Shown one piece after another: positions 33,129 through 41,761 of a stretch of DNA of 64,000 nucleotides (position 1 is its first letter; every line of letters begins with the position of its first letter). The stretch comes from Gordonia lacunae (GTDB taxonomy: Bacteria > Actinomycetota > Actinomycetes > Mycobacteriales > Mycobacteriaceae), in assembly GCF_002149015.1 (NCBI RefSeq), contig NZ_NGFO01000019.1:1-64000 (forward strand), read 5' to 3'. Below the pieces are notes generated by a model. The model saw only the letters and a program-made list of their open reading frames with translations, ran no database searches and was not told the DNA's origin. The translations under genes were made by a program, and so were the position numbers.

Positions 33129-34166
33129 ATGGCCAACCGACAGTTGTGTCTGGCACGCCGGCCGGAGGGCGCGCTGCGCGCCGACGACTTCGAGATCATC
33201 GAGACACCGGTGCGCACGCTCGCCGATGGCGAGGTCCTGGTCCGCAACACCTGGCTGTCCATCGACCCGTCGCTACGCATCCGGCTGGAAGCCCGGACTC
33301 CGGACGGGTATCTCCCGCCGTTGGCCATCGGCGAGCCGCTGGCGGGTCTCGCCCTCGGCGAGGTCGTCGAGTCCCGGTCCCCCGATTTCACAGTGGGCGA
33401 GCTGGTCTCGCACACACAGGGGTATCGCGACCTCGCGATCCTCGGCGGCGACGCCGCCACCCTCGGCGGCTACGGCGCCCCCACCCGGATCGAGCCGAAC
33501 GGCTTCCCCGACCGCTGGTTCCTGGGCCCCCTCGGCAGTTCCGGCCTCACCGCATACGTCGGGGTGACCGTGATCCTCGACGTGGACGCCGAGGACACGG
33601 TCTGGGTGTCCGCGGCCGCGGGGGCGGTGGGCAGCCTGGTCGCGCAGCTGGCCCGTCAGCGCGGTGCCACCGTCATCGGCTCGGCGGGCAGCCCGCCGAA
33701 GGTGGAGCATCTGCTCTCCCACCTCGGTCTCGACGCGGCGTTCGACCATCGCGCGCAGCCCCTGGCCGAGTCACTCGCCGAGTCTGCGCCGGCGGGCATC
33801 ACCGCCTACTTCGACAGCGTCGGTGGCGGCCATCTGACCGCCGCACTCGACGCGATGCGGACCGGCGGCCGGATCGCCGTGTGCGGCGCCATCTCCGGTT
33901 ACGACGCCGGGGCCCCGGTTCCCGGCCCCCACAACCTGTTCCAACTGGTGGCCAAGAGCATTCGCATGGAGGGATACCGGGCCGGTTCGTTCAACCACCT
34001 CACCCCGGCGATGCAGGAGGAACTCGGCGATCATCTGTCCGCCGGAAGGATACGGTTCGACGAGAGGGTCTTCGACGGCCTCACCGCCGCGCCGGAAGCC
34101 ATGATCGCGATGCTGCACGGCGATCACCTCGGCAAGACCCTCGTGACGCTCGACGAGAGGAACTGA
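33129..34166 (+). CDS. NADP-dependent medium-chain reductase, CurA/PTGR-like
   Basis: 345 aa. MDR fold without structural zinc. Segments LVRNTWLSIDPSLRIRL, GSSGLTAYVGV, SAAAGAVGSLVAQLARQRGA (coenzyme-binding) and YFDSVGGGHLTAALDAMRTG are those of 2-alkenal/curcumin/15-oxoprostaglandin reductases. It reduces alpha,beta-unsaturated ketones or aldehydes. AGGAGATC precedes the ATG closely, with a second GGAG nearby. Together with the OYE-type enzyme on the minus arm, it indicates enone chemistry. Confidence 0.9.
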   Translation: MANRQLCLARRPEGALRADDFEIIETPVRTLADGEVLVRNTWLSIDPSLRIRLEARTPDGYLPPLAIGEPLAGLALGEVVESRSPDFTVGELVSHTQGYRDLAILGGDAATLGGYGAPTRIEPNGFPDRWFLGPLGSSGLTAYVGVTVILDVDAEDTVWVSAAAGAVGSLVAQLARQRGATVIGSAGSPPKVEHLLSHLGLDAAFDHRAQPLAESLAESAPAGITAYFDSVGGGHLTAALDAMRTGGRIAVCGAISGYDAGAPVPGPHNLFQLVAKSIRMEGYRAGSFNHLTPAMQEELGDHLSAGRIRFDERVFDGLTAAPEAMIAMLHGDHLGKTLVTLDERN

Positions 34167-34168
34167 TC

Positions 34169-35218
34169 ATGCGCGCCGTTCAGCTCGTGGAGTGGGGAAA
34201 GCCGCCGGAAATCCGGCACATCGACGACCCCGAACCCACCGGCGCCGAATTGGTCCTGCGCGTCGACGCGGCGGGACTGTGCCTGTCGGACATCCACGTG
34301 ATGGACACCGCCGCCGGCATTTTCGACTACCCGCTCCCACTGACCCTCGGCCACGAGGCCGCCGGCACGGTCGTCGGGGTCGGGCCGTCGGCGGACGCGT
34401 CCTGGCTCGGCAGGCGCGTGGTGGTGCACGGCATCTGGGCGTGCCGGCAATGCCGCAATTGTGTTCGCGGACGCGAGAACTACTGTCTGCGTCTGGCGCG
34501 GATCCCGGGCGAACCCCTGCCGCGTATCGGGAACGGCCTGGGTCACCATGGTGGACTCGCCGAGAAGCTGCTCGTGCCGTCGGATGAGGTCCTCGTCCCG
34601 ACCGGCGACCTCGACCCGGGGCTCGCCGCTCCCCTCGCCGACGCCGGGTTGACGGCCTTCCACGCCATCCGGATGAACCTGGACGTTGTGGACGAGTCGA
34701 CCGTCGCGGTCGTGATCGGCGTCGGCGGACTCGGCCACATGGCCGTGCAGATCCTTGCGGCACTGGGCGTCTCCACGGTGATAGCCGTCGATCAGCGTCC
34801 GGACGCACGCGACCTCGCGTCGGCGCTGGGTTGCATCTCCGCACACCCGTCGGTCGACGAGGCCCATTCGGTTGCACGCGGTCTCGGCGGCGCCGACATC
34901 GTCATCGACTTCGCCGGTGCACCGTCGACGGTGGAGACCTCGCTGGGACTTCTCGGTCCCGGCGGGCGCCTGGTGGTGGTCGGGACCGCAGGTGGCCGTG
35001 TGCTCGTCGGCAAAGACCTCGGGCTCGCCCAGGGATGGCAGGTGGGTGCACCGTTCTGGGGCACGAGGTCGGACCTGACGGCGGTCGTCGAGCTCGCCGC
35101 CGCCGGCCGGATGTCCGCGGAGACGGTCGAATTCACGCTCGAGGATGTGCCGAGGGCCTACGAACTGCTACGGCGCGGCGAGGTCGCCGGCCGGGCCGTG
35201 GTCCGTCCGAACGGATGA
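34169..35218 (+). CDS. Zinc-dependent alcohol dehydrogenase, MDR family
   Basis: 349 aa. Catalytic zinc ligands Cys in AGLCLSD and His-Glu in GHEAAG; structural zinc C-x2-C-x2-C-x7-C (CRQCRNCVRGRENYC). Coenzyme motif VIGVGGLGHMAVQ followed by VDQRPDA: the Asp favours NAD. Segment GHHGGLAEKLLVPSDEVLVP is typical. It oxidises an alcohol or reduces a ketone of the pathway. It starts 2 nt after the preceding stop and is the last gene of the plus arm, ended by a terminator shared with the convergent FAD gene. Confidence 0.92.
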   Translation: MRAVQLVEWGKPPEIRHIDDPEPTGAELVLRVDAAGLCLSDIHVMDTAAGIFDYPLPLTLGHEAAGTVVGVGPSADASWLGRRVVVHGIWACRQCRNCVRGRENYCLRLARIPGEPLPRIGNGLGHHGGLAEKLLVPSDEVLVPTGDLDPGLAAPLADAGLTAFHAIRMNLDVVDESTVAVVIGVGGLGHMAVQILAALGVSTVIAVDQRPDARDLASALGCISAHPSVDEAHSVARGLGGADIVIDFAGAPSTVETSLGLLGPGGRLVVVGTAGGRVLVGKDLGLAQGWQVGAPFWGTRSDLTAVVELAAAGRMSAETVEFTLEDVPRAYELLRRGEVAGRAVVRPNG

Positions 35219-35223
35219 CCACT

Positions 35224-35251
35224 CGGGGAGTATGCGGCTCGCGACTCCCCG
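35224..35251. terminator. Bidirectional terminator
   Basis: CGGGGAGT (35224-35231) pairs with ACTCCCCG (35244-35251) around 12 nt, within the 43-nt gap between two convergent genes. Confidence 0.65.
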
Positions 35252-35261
35252 CCCGTGACGG

Positions 35262-36584
35262 CTAGGCCGAAGCAGCGGTGTCGGCCGCGGCGAGACCGTA
35301 GACCAGCGCCGTCGCCAATCCGCCACCGTAGGCGCGGTACCAGAGACCCCCGGTGTCCGACCCGGCGGCCAGCAGTCCGGGAATCGGGTCGCCGGATTCG
35401 GATGTCACGCGGGCCTTCTCGTCGGTCCGGAGGCCGACGAACGGGAAGGTGACCGCGGGAACGGTCTCGATGACGTAGTAGGGCGGCTCGTCCAGCGGCA
35501 TCGGGTCCAGGGCACGCGGGACCGGCGGAGAGCCGTCGCGCACCCTCGCGTTGTACGACTCGATCTCGGCGGCGATGACCGCGCCGTCATAGCCCCATTC
35601 CTCCGGGAGGTACTGCAGTTCGTCGAGGGATTCCGCGACCCCGACGCGGCCACCTCGTTTGCTCGCCAGCGCGAACTTGTCGGGAGCGATCGCACCTTCG
35701 ACATACGCCGTCGTCATCCAGTCGCGGTGGACTCGCGCGTCGCCGATCAGCAGACCGCGCGCCTCCGGTTGCGCGAGCAACTCCATCGTCGTCAGGTGGT
35801 CGGCGAGCGACTCGTCGGTGAAGCGCTTGTTCTCGAGATTGAACAGCAGTGCGTGTTCGCTGTAGTAGAGGGCGAGTTGGACGTAATCCCCATCGGTGAA
35901 GGAGATCTCGCTGGGGATGAGGTGGCCGTAGAAGCCCGCCCCGGCAGGGCCGAGAGCGGCACCGGCCGCGGTCGCGAGACGATGCCCGCCACCCCGGCTG
36001 TGCGGGTTCGATCGGAGGGCGATCCCCCGTGCCGACGGATGGAGATGGCGCGCGCGGAGTTCGGGGTCGGCCTGGAACCCACCGGTGGCGATGAGCGTGT
36101 GCCTCGCCCGGATCTCGCGGGTCGACTCACCCGCGGGCCGGACGACGGCACCGACGACCGCGCCCGCCGACATCGACAACTCCTCGGTGTCCGTGCCCAG
36201 CAGGATCTCGCCACCGTGATCCGCCACCGTCTTCCGGCACAGGTCGACATACTGGTTGGTGTCGAACCGATGGCCGCGGCCGTAACTCAGAATCCGCTGC
36301 GCGGGACCGACATCGGCACCGAACTCACGTAGCCAGTGGACGGCGGGACCGAAGCCGTCGACCAATCGCCGGCGCAACACCGGGTCACCATCCGGGTTCT
36401 GCTCGGCCATCACCTCGTGGTCGGGCATCGTCCACACGTAACCCGCGTACCGGGCGGACCCGCCCACATCGTCGGCGACGTCGACCAGGCACACCGACAG
36501 GCCCTGGGTCGCAGCCCTGGCCGCCGCGGTGCAACCGGCCATGCCCGCGCCGATCACGAGAAGGTCGACGCCGTTGTCTGTCAT
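35262..36584 (-). CDS. FAD-dependent dehydrogenase, fumarate reductase/ketosteroid dehydrogenase superfamily
   Basis: 440 aa. N-terminal FAD motif VIGAGMAGCTAAARAATQGL and E/D at the strand end (LVDVADD), then GGSARYAG. The middle domain carries ATGGFQADPELR; the end GLLAAGSDTGGLWYRAYGGG followed by LATALVYGLAAADTA closes the FAD site. Members include 3-ketosteroid-1-dehydrogenase and related enzymes that desaturate ring ketones. This one is about 70-100 aa shorter than steroid enzymes. It diverges from the MFS gene, and an island operator lies in the gap. Confidence 0.88.
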   Translation of the reverse strand: MTDNGVDLLVIGAGMAGCTAAARAATQGLSVCLVDVADDVGGSARYAGYVWTMPDHEVMAEQNPDGDPVLRRRLVDGFGPAVHWLREFGADVGPAQRILSYGRGHRFDTNQYVDLCRKTVADHGGEILLGTDTEELSMSAGAVVGAVVRPAGESTREIRARHTLIATGGFQADPELRARHLHPSARGIALRSNPHSRGGGHRLATAAGAALGPAGAGFYGHLIPSEISFTDGDYVQLALYYSEHALLFNLENKRFTDESLADHLTTMELLAQPEARGLLIGDARVHRDWMTTAYVEGAIAPDKFALASKRGGRVGVAESLDELQYLPEEWGYDGAVIAAEIESYNARVRDGSPPVPRALDPMPLDEPPYYVIETVPAVTFPFVGLRTDEKARVTSESGDPIPGLLAAGSDTGGLWYRAYGGGLATALVYGLAAADTAASA

Positions 36585-36660
36585 GTCTTCTCCTCGCTCG
36601 GAAACCGTTCGCGGCTTCTGCCCATGTCCGCCCCTTGACTCGGCGCGTACCCAGAACCTT

Positions 36661-36679
36661 AACTGAGTTCACTTCACTA
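36661..36679. promoter_or_regulatory. Island operator, class 1 (copy 4)
   Basis: AACTGAGTTCACTTCACTA keeps AACTGA, the TTCA half and the spacing of the dyad AAsTGAAsTwAsTTCAsTT with four changes. It lies in the 116-nt gap between the divergent FAD gene and MFS gene, 21 nt before the MFS start. Confidence 0.6.
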
Positions 36680-36700
36680 TGTTGTCGAAAGGGGTGGATC

Positions 36701-38107
36701 GTGTCCGACGGCAAGGTCGCGCCGGGACTCCCCCTCGACGGGGTCCGTCACTCTCACCGTCCGACATTCCTCGTTCTCGCGGTGGCCGTTTCGTCGATGG
36801 CGATGCTGCAGTCGGTGGTGATTCCGGTGCTACCCGCACTTCAGCAGGAGTTGGGCACCGACTCGGTCGGCATCACGTGGGTCCTCACCTCGTTCCTGCT
36901 GTCGGCATCGGTGTGCACCCCGATCATCGGACGGTGCGGGGACCTGTTCGGCCGCAAGAGAGTGTTCGTCTGGTGCCTCGTGGTCCTCGCGCTCAGCACT
37001 GTGATGGCGGCATTCGCCACCACACTCGCGGTCATGATCGTCTCGCGCGTGCTCCAGGGAGTCGCCGGTGGTCTGTTGCCCGCCGCGTTCGGCATCGTGC
37101 GCGACGTCTTCCCTCCGGCGCGGGTGGCAGGTGCGATCGGGTCGATAGCCGCACTGATCGCGGTCGGTTTCGGGATGGGGATCGTCGTCGCGGGGCCCAT
37201 CGAGTCGACGTTCGGCGTCAGGTGGCTGTTCGGCCTGCCGTTTGTGGTGATCACGCTGGCGGCGGTCTGTGCGGCGATGGTGGTCGCACCGGACGCCACA
37301 CGCTCGTCGGGCGCGCGGGTGAACTGGCCCGCCGCGGTCGTTCTCGCAGGCTGGCTCCTCACGCTGCTGATCGCCATCAGCCGGGCGCCCACGAGCGGGT
37401 GGGCGTCGTGGCCGTTCGCCGGGCTGATCGCCGTGGCGATTCTGCTCTTCGGACTGTGGCTCGCCGTCGAACTCCGAAGCACGCTGCCCCTCATCGATGT
37501 CCGGATCATGCGGGAGCCGACCGTGTGGGCGGGCAACCTGTCGTCCTTCCTCCTCGGGGTCGGGATGTTCGCCGCGTTCACCGCGTTACCGCAGTTCCTC
37601 CAGTCCCCGGAGACGGACGGGTTCGGTGTCGGCGCGTCGAGCACGGTCGCCGGCCTGATGATCATGCCCATCTCGGCCGGGATGTTCGTGCTGGGACTGT
37701 TCGCCGGTCGCCTGACCCGACGATTCGGCGCCCGGCTCCTCCTGATCGTCGGCTCCCTCGTCGCATCTGTCGGCTACCTGGCCCTCGCGGCCGCACACAC
37801 CACGGCCGGCCTGATCTATGTCTGGTGCACGATCGTCGGTGTCGGCCTGGGACTGGCCTTCTCCGCGGTCTCCAACCTGGTGATCGCCGCTGTCCCGCCG
37901 GACCAGACGGGTGCCGTCAGTGGGATGAACGTCAACATCCGAACAGTCGGCGGCGCGGTGGGTGCCGCGCTCATGGCCAGCCTGGTCACCGTCGGCGGTG
38001 ACGCCCCCGGCGCACCGTCGGACGTCGGATACACGCTCGGGTTCGTCATGATCGGCGTCGCAGTCGCCCTGTCCGCAGCGGCTGCGGCGGTCGCCCCTTC
38101 TCGGTGA
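36701..38107 (+). CDS. MFS transporter, 14-TM drug:H+ antiporter-like
   Basis: 468 aa, about fourteen hydrophobic segments as in EmrB/QacA-type transporters. MFS motif GRCGDLFGRKRVF after helix 2, motif C-like GIVVAGPIESTFG, and long C-terminal helices. I start it at the GTG (VSDGK) with AAAGGGG upstream; the ATG at 36635 would put the operator inside the gene. Given the operator and the location, it may export a toxic intermediate or import the substrate. Followed by the cyclase gene after 65 nt. Confidence 0.9.
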   Translation: MSDGKVAPGLPLDGVRHSHRPTFLVLAVAVSSMAMLQSVVIPVLPALQQELGTDSVGITWVLTSFLLSASVCTPIIGRCGDLFGRKRVFVWCLVVLALSTVMAAFATTLAVMIVSRVLQGVAGGLLPAAFGIVRDVFPPARVAGAIGSIAALIAVGFGMGIVVAGPIESTFGVRWLFGLPFVVITLAAVCAAMVVAPDATRSSGARVNWPAAVVLAGWLLTLLIAISRAPTSGWASWPFAGLIAVAILLFGLWLAVELRSTLPLIDVRIMREPTVWAGNLSSFLLGVGMFAAFTALPQFLQSPETDGFGVGASSTVAGLMIMPISAGMFVLGLFAGRLTRRFGARLLLIVGSLVASVGYLALAAAHTTAGLIYVWCTIVGVGLGLAFSAVSNLVIAAVPPDQTGAVSGMNVNIRTVGGAVGAALMASLVTVGGDAPGAPSDVGYTLGFVMIGVAVALSAAAAAVAPSR

Positions 38108-38172
38108 GGAGCGGGTCGGGCGGCCCGTCTGCCGCTATGCTGAGCCGACGCCGGAGATGGGACTCGGATCGG

Positions 38173-39096
38173 ATGAACGACGCCTCGGAAGCGCGGGACC
38201 GCCCCCGCTACACTCGCGACGAACTGGTCGCCGAACTCGGACTGTCCGCTGATTTCGCCGAGAAGGCCTGGAATGCATTCGGTTTCGTGCGTCAGCCGTC
38301 CTCGGACAAGGTTTTCACCGATCGGGATCTCGCCGCCCTGCGCATGTTCGCATCCTCCTCGTCGGCGATGCCGGAGACCAGCCAGATCGCGATGGCCCGG
38401 GCCATCGGACAGACGATGTCCCGGCTCGCGGAGTGGGAAGCCGACCTGCTGCGTGACATCGTCGACGACCCCGCGGTGCCGTGGGACTTCGACCAGATGA
38501 GTGTTGCGCTCGGCCAGATCCAGCAACTCATCTGGCGTCGGCACATGGCGCAGGCGATCGAGCGTCACACCGATCACTCCGACGACGAGGAGATCGACCT
38601 GATCGTCGGCTTCGCCGACATCGTCGGCTACACAAGCCTTTCCCGGCGCATCGATCTGAATGACCTGGAGTCCTTGCTCGGTTCATTCGAGGACGACACC
38701 TTCGACGTGGTCGTTGATCATGGTGGGCGGGTCATCAAGACCCTCGGCGACGCGGTGATGTTCACCTTCGACGACGCCCCCGCCGCCGCGAGTGCCGCGC
38801 TCGAGATCCATCAGCTCTCCACGGACGACAGTCTTCCGCCGTTGCGGGTCGGCATGGCGCGCGGTTCCGTCCTCGCCCGACTCGGAGACGTCTTCGGCGA
38901 GCCGGTGAACATCGCCTCGCGCCTCGCCGGATCCGCCCGTCCCGGAACCACACTCATCGACGACGCGATCGCCGACCAGCTCGGCGGTGACGACCGCTTC
39001 TACCTCAAATCGATACCGACACTACGCGTCCGGGGATACAAGCACCTCAAGGCCCGCGTGCTGGAAGCCCACCGCGACGGGCCGCTCGGGGACTGA
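38173..39096 (+). CDS. Class III nucleotidyl cyclase with MerR-like N-terminal domain
   Basis: 307 aa. Residues 12-85 resemble a MerR-type HTH (YTRDELVAELGLS and FTDRDLAALRMFASS). Residues 140-290 are the cyclase domain: metal-binding D149 (GFADIVGYTSL) and D193 (KTLGDAVMFTF), purine-contact K189, and transition-state residues N246 and R250 (NIASRLAGSA). All key residues for making cAMP are there; the base-specific Asp is not certain. Similar proteins with a pH- or DNA-sensing N-terminus are known in mycobacteria. ATG at 38173 is preferred to 38104, which overlaps the MFS gene. Confidence 0.88.
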   Translation: MNDASEARDRPRYTRDELVAELGLSADFAEKAWNAFGFVRQPSSDKVFTDRDLAALRMFASSSSAMPETSQIAMARAIGQTMSRLAEWEADLLRDIVDDPAVPWDFDQMSVALGQIQQLIWRRHMAQAIERHTDHSDDEEIDLIVGFADIVGYTSLSRRIDLNDLESLLGSFEDDTFDVVVDHGGRVIKTLGDAVMFTFDDAPAAASAALEIHQLSTDDSLPPLRVGMARGSVLARLGDVFGEPVNIASRLAGSARPGTTLIDDAIADQLGGDDRFYLKSIPTLRVRGYKHLKARVLEAHRDGPLGD

Positions 39097-39159
39097 GGCA
39101 TAGTCACCGTCCTACGTACACCGCTCGAGCGCAGCGTGACTCGACGCGCCCGGCATCGC

Positions 39160-40464
39160 TCAACCGCCGCCGTTCTCGGTGGTGGATCGGGGTCCGCGTC
39201 GGCCTGCACGTCGCAGCAGGTAGCGTCGTTCCGTCTCGTTGTCGGTGAGTTCCGCCGCTGCGCGGAAGTACTCATCGGCCCTCGCGTGGTCGCCGAGCCG
39301 GTCCAGCAGGTGCGCACGGACAGCGTGGGCGCGTTGCGCGACCAGAGGATTGTTGGTCAACCCGTGATCACGGTCGAGCTGCTCGAGCACGGCGAGGCCG
39401 CGGCGGGGCCCGAAGGCCTGCGCGACGGCGACCGCGCGGCTCAGGCGGACCGGTGCGGTGGGTTGTAGACGCTCAAGCCACAGGTAGAGGGCGGCGATCT
39501 GCGGCCAGTCGGTGTCCTCCGCCCTCGCGGCCTGCACGTGGGTGGCGGCGATGGCGGCCTGGAGTTGGTACGGTCCGACGTGCTCCCGAGCCCACGCCGA
39601 TTCGATCAGCGACAGTCCCTCGGCAATGAGCCGGTCATCCCACCTGGTGCGATCCTGTTCGTCCATAGGAACGAGATCGTGCTCACGGTCGGTGCGGGCG
39701 GGGTGCCGTGCATCGATCAGCAGCATGAGCGCCAGCAGGCCCGAGACCTCGACCTCATCGGGGAGCAGCTTGTGGAGCATCCGTGTCAGCCGCATCGCCT
39801 CGGCGGTGAGGTCGGTGCGGGTGAGCCGGGCGCCGGCGGTCGCGGTGTAGCCCTCGTTGAAGATCAGATAGAGGACCTGCATCGCCGCCGCGGTTCGACC
39901 CGCGCGGTCTTCGTCGTCGCGGATCTCGAAGCGTGCGCCGACTTTCTTGAGGGTCTGCTTGGCGCGGCTGATCCGGGTCCCCATCGTGGTCTCGGTGGTG
40001 CCGTAGGCGCGGGCGATTTCGCCGGTGGACAGGCCTCCAACAGCACGCAACGTGAGTGCAACCCGAGAGACCTCGCTCAGGGCGGGGTGGCAGCACAGCA
40101 GCAGCAGGTGCAGGCTGTCGTCGTGATCGAGGACTGCGGGCCCGGGCTGGGCTGGGTCGATCAGCACCGGATCGGCGTAGGCGGCATCCACCTCACGTCG
40201 ACGTGAGGCCTGTTCCGAGCGCAGAAGGTCAATCATCTTGCGGTACCCGACGCGGATCAGCCAGCTGCGCGGATCGTCGGGCACCCCCGTAGTGGGCCAC
40301 TCGCGGGTGGCGGCGATGAGCGCTTCCTGAACGGCGTCTTCGGCGAGTTCGAATCGGCCAAATCGTCGCACCAGCGCACCGAGGGCGTGCGGTGTCTCGC
40401 TCCGTAGGACCTGCTCGAAACGCCGGGTTTCGGCCCTCACGGTGGCGGCGGCGGGAGGGTGCAT
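39160..40464 (-). CDS. ECF RNA polymerase sigma factor, ECF42 type
   Basis: 434 aa, far longer than ordinary ECF sigmas because of a C-terminal TPR-like extension from about residue 190 (LYLIFNEGYTATAGARLTRT). Region 2 contains RFGRFELAEDAVQEALIAAT, region 4 contains LTLRAVGGLSTGEIARAYGT. This build is typical of ECF42, which lacks an anti-sigma factor and pairs with DGPF/YciI proteins. The gene order here is the classic one: YciI gene directly upstream with a 1-nt overlap. Targets are usually the neighbouring YciI and membrane genes. Confidence 0.93.
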   Translation of the reverse strand: MHPPAAATVRAETRRFEQVLRSETPHALGALVRRFGRFELAEDAVQEALIAATREWPTTGVPDDPRSWLIRVGYRKMIDLLRSEQASRRREVDAAYADPVLIDPAQPGPAVLDHDDSLHLLLLCCHPALSEVSRVALTLRAVGGLSTGEIARAYGTTETTMGTRISRAKQTLKKVGARFEIRDDEDRAGRTAAAMQVLYLIFNEGYTATAGARLTRTDLTAEAMRLTRMLHKLLPDEVEVSGLLALMLLIDARHPARTDREHDLVPMDEQDRTRWDDRLIAEGLSLIESAWAREHVGPYQLQAAIAATHVQAARAEDTDWPQIAALYLWLERLQPTAPVRLSRAVAVAQAFGPRRGLAVLEQLDRDHGLTNNPLVAQRAHAVRAHLLDRLGDHARADEYFRAAAELTDNETERRYLLRRAGRRGPRSTTENGGG

Positions 40465-40832
40465 CAGGCGAAGTCGTCGCCCATGATCGGTCGGATCTCC
40501 ATCGGCTCGCCGAGAGCGTCGACCATGCGGGCGACGATGTCTCGGGCGCGTTCGAGGCCGGAGACATCGATGATGGCGAAGCTCGCTAGCACCTCCTTCA
40601 ACTCGGCGAAGGGTCCGTCCGTGGCGACGATGCCCGCATCGGACTTCTGCACGACTGTTGAGACGGCCGGATGCCCCAATCCCTCGCTCAACACGAACTC
40701 ACCAGTCGCGCGAAGCTCGGCTTCGAACCTCTGATAGGCGGCGAAAGCGTCAAGCGCTTCCTGACTGGGCGTATCGGCGGTAGTAGCGTCCCAGGACTCG
40801 GCGGGAGTGTAACTGAGCAATAGAAACTTCAT
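40464..40832 (-). CDS. YciI-family (DGPF) protein
   Basis: 122 aa. Carries the diagnostic DGPFAELKEVLASF near residue 75. YciI-like fold; cellular reaction unknown. These genes are the standard neighbours and targets of ECF42 sigma factors. Its stop overlaps the sigma start (TGATG) and it begins 6 nt after the DUF998 gene. Confidence 0.92.
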   Translation of the reverse strand: MKFLLLSYTPAESWDATTADTPSQEALDAFAAYQRFEAELRATGEFVLSEGLGHPAVSTVVQKSDAGIVATDGPFAELKEVLASFAIIDVSGLERARDIVARMVDALGEPMEIRPIMGDDFA

Positions 40833-40838
40833 CGTGCA

Positions 40839-41543
40839 CTAATCCTCTCGGATTTCGAGTTCGGCTTTCAAGGTAGACGTAGTCGCGAGGCCGCGGCCGA
40901 GGCGCAGCGCGGTCACGGTGACCCACGAGAACGCTATAAGTCCGGTGACGGCGATCTGGATGCTCCCGTCGGTAGGCGACACCGGCAGCAGCAGTATCAG
41001 CGCGACGGCCCCGTTGCCGATGGAGGCCCACACCCGCTTGCGGCGGACCGCGCGGATGAGCAGGGTGATGCACGCGCCCGCGAGGGCGAGGAACGAGACC
41101 GCGGCCGCGGATGAGTGCACGATCGAGTGCCAGGACATCGCCACGGCGCCTGCTGGCGCGCCGGCCGGAAAGCCGTTCTGCGGGTCCATCGGGAAGAGTC
41201 CGGCAATCGCGAATGCGGCACCAAATGTGCCGATGAAGACCGGGGCGAGCCGCCACCGAGCACCCTCCGTGATGATGCGATGGTGCGCCACAGCAAGGGC
41301 GGCGGCGCCACATCCGGCCACGACGAACGTGACCTGCTGGACCCAACCGGCCTCGCCGGTGGCGAGCTGACTGAGGGGATGGGCACGTATGTCGAACCCC
41401 TCCCGGGCGAGCGCCTGAACGAGGGATGAGACGTAGAAAAACGGGCCCGCGAGTGCCGCGACGATCAGCAACCGGCGGGTCCGTGAGCGAAACGTGGCAG
41501 CGTTGAGTGTCGGCGCTGCCTGCATCGTGTGGTGGGTGAACAT
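40839..41543 (-). CDS. DUF998 family membrane protein
   Basis: 234 aa with six hydrophobic segments and the conserved FDIRAHPLSQLATG segment after helix 1 and FPMDPQNGFP later, both typical of DUF998. Function unknown. First gene of the operon DUF998-YciI-sigma. The start could also be the ATG at 41525. The 218-nt gap to the divergent gene at 41762 holds two dyads and probably the sigma-dependent promoter. Confidence 0.85.
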   Translation of the reverse strand: MFTHHTMQAAPTLNAATFRSRTRRLLIVAALAGPFFYVSSLVQALAREGFDIRAHPLSQLATGEAGWVQQVTFVVAGCGAAALAVAHHRIITEGARWRLAPVFIGTFGAAFAIAGLFPMDPQNGFPAGAPAGAVAMSWHSIVHSSAAAVSFLALAGACITLLIRAVRRKRVWASIGNGAVALILLLPVSPTDGSIQIAVTGLIAFSWVTVTALRLGRGLATTSTLKAELEIRED

Positions 41544-41718
41544 GATTTCCTCCTGGTTCTGGACGCGTCGTCGCCCCGGTGCGGGCGACGCACACAGACA
41601 CCACGGAACCGAACCTGCGTTTTCGACATTCGAGCAGACGATTACAAAACGAACTTCTTCGCTGATCTACCGAATCCCGTGTCGAGAACCCCACCGTCGC
41701 TCCGAGGTATCGGTGGGA

Positions 41719-41752
41719 GCGACCAACACGGTGGTCGCACTGATCAGATCAG
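41719..41752. promoter_or_regulatory. Two adjacent dyads in a divergent promoter region
   Basis: GCGACCA (41719-41725)/TGGTCGC (41732-41738) and CTGATC (41740-41745)/GATCAG (41747-41752). The second ends 9 nt before the ATG at 41762 and overlaps its ribosome binding site AGGAG. Possible operators; the AGGAGC may also explain part of the conservation. Confidence 0.4.
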
Positions 41753-41761
41753 GAGCACATC

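Noticed and set aside
35262..36584. Assignment as kstD (3-ketosteroid-1-dehydrogenase)
   Set aside because: Only superfamily features are visible, the protein is shorter than KstD and no steroid genes surround it.
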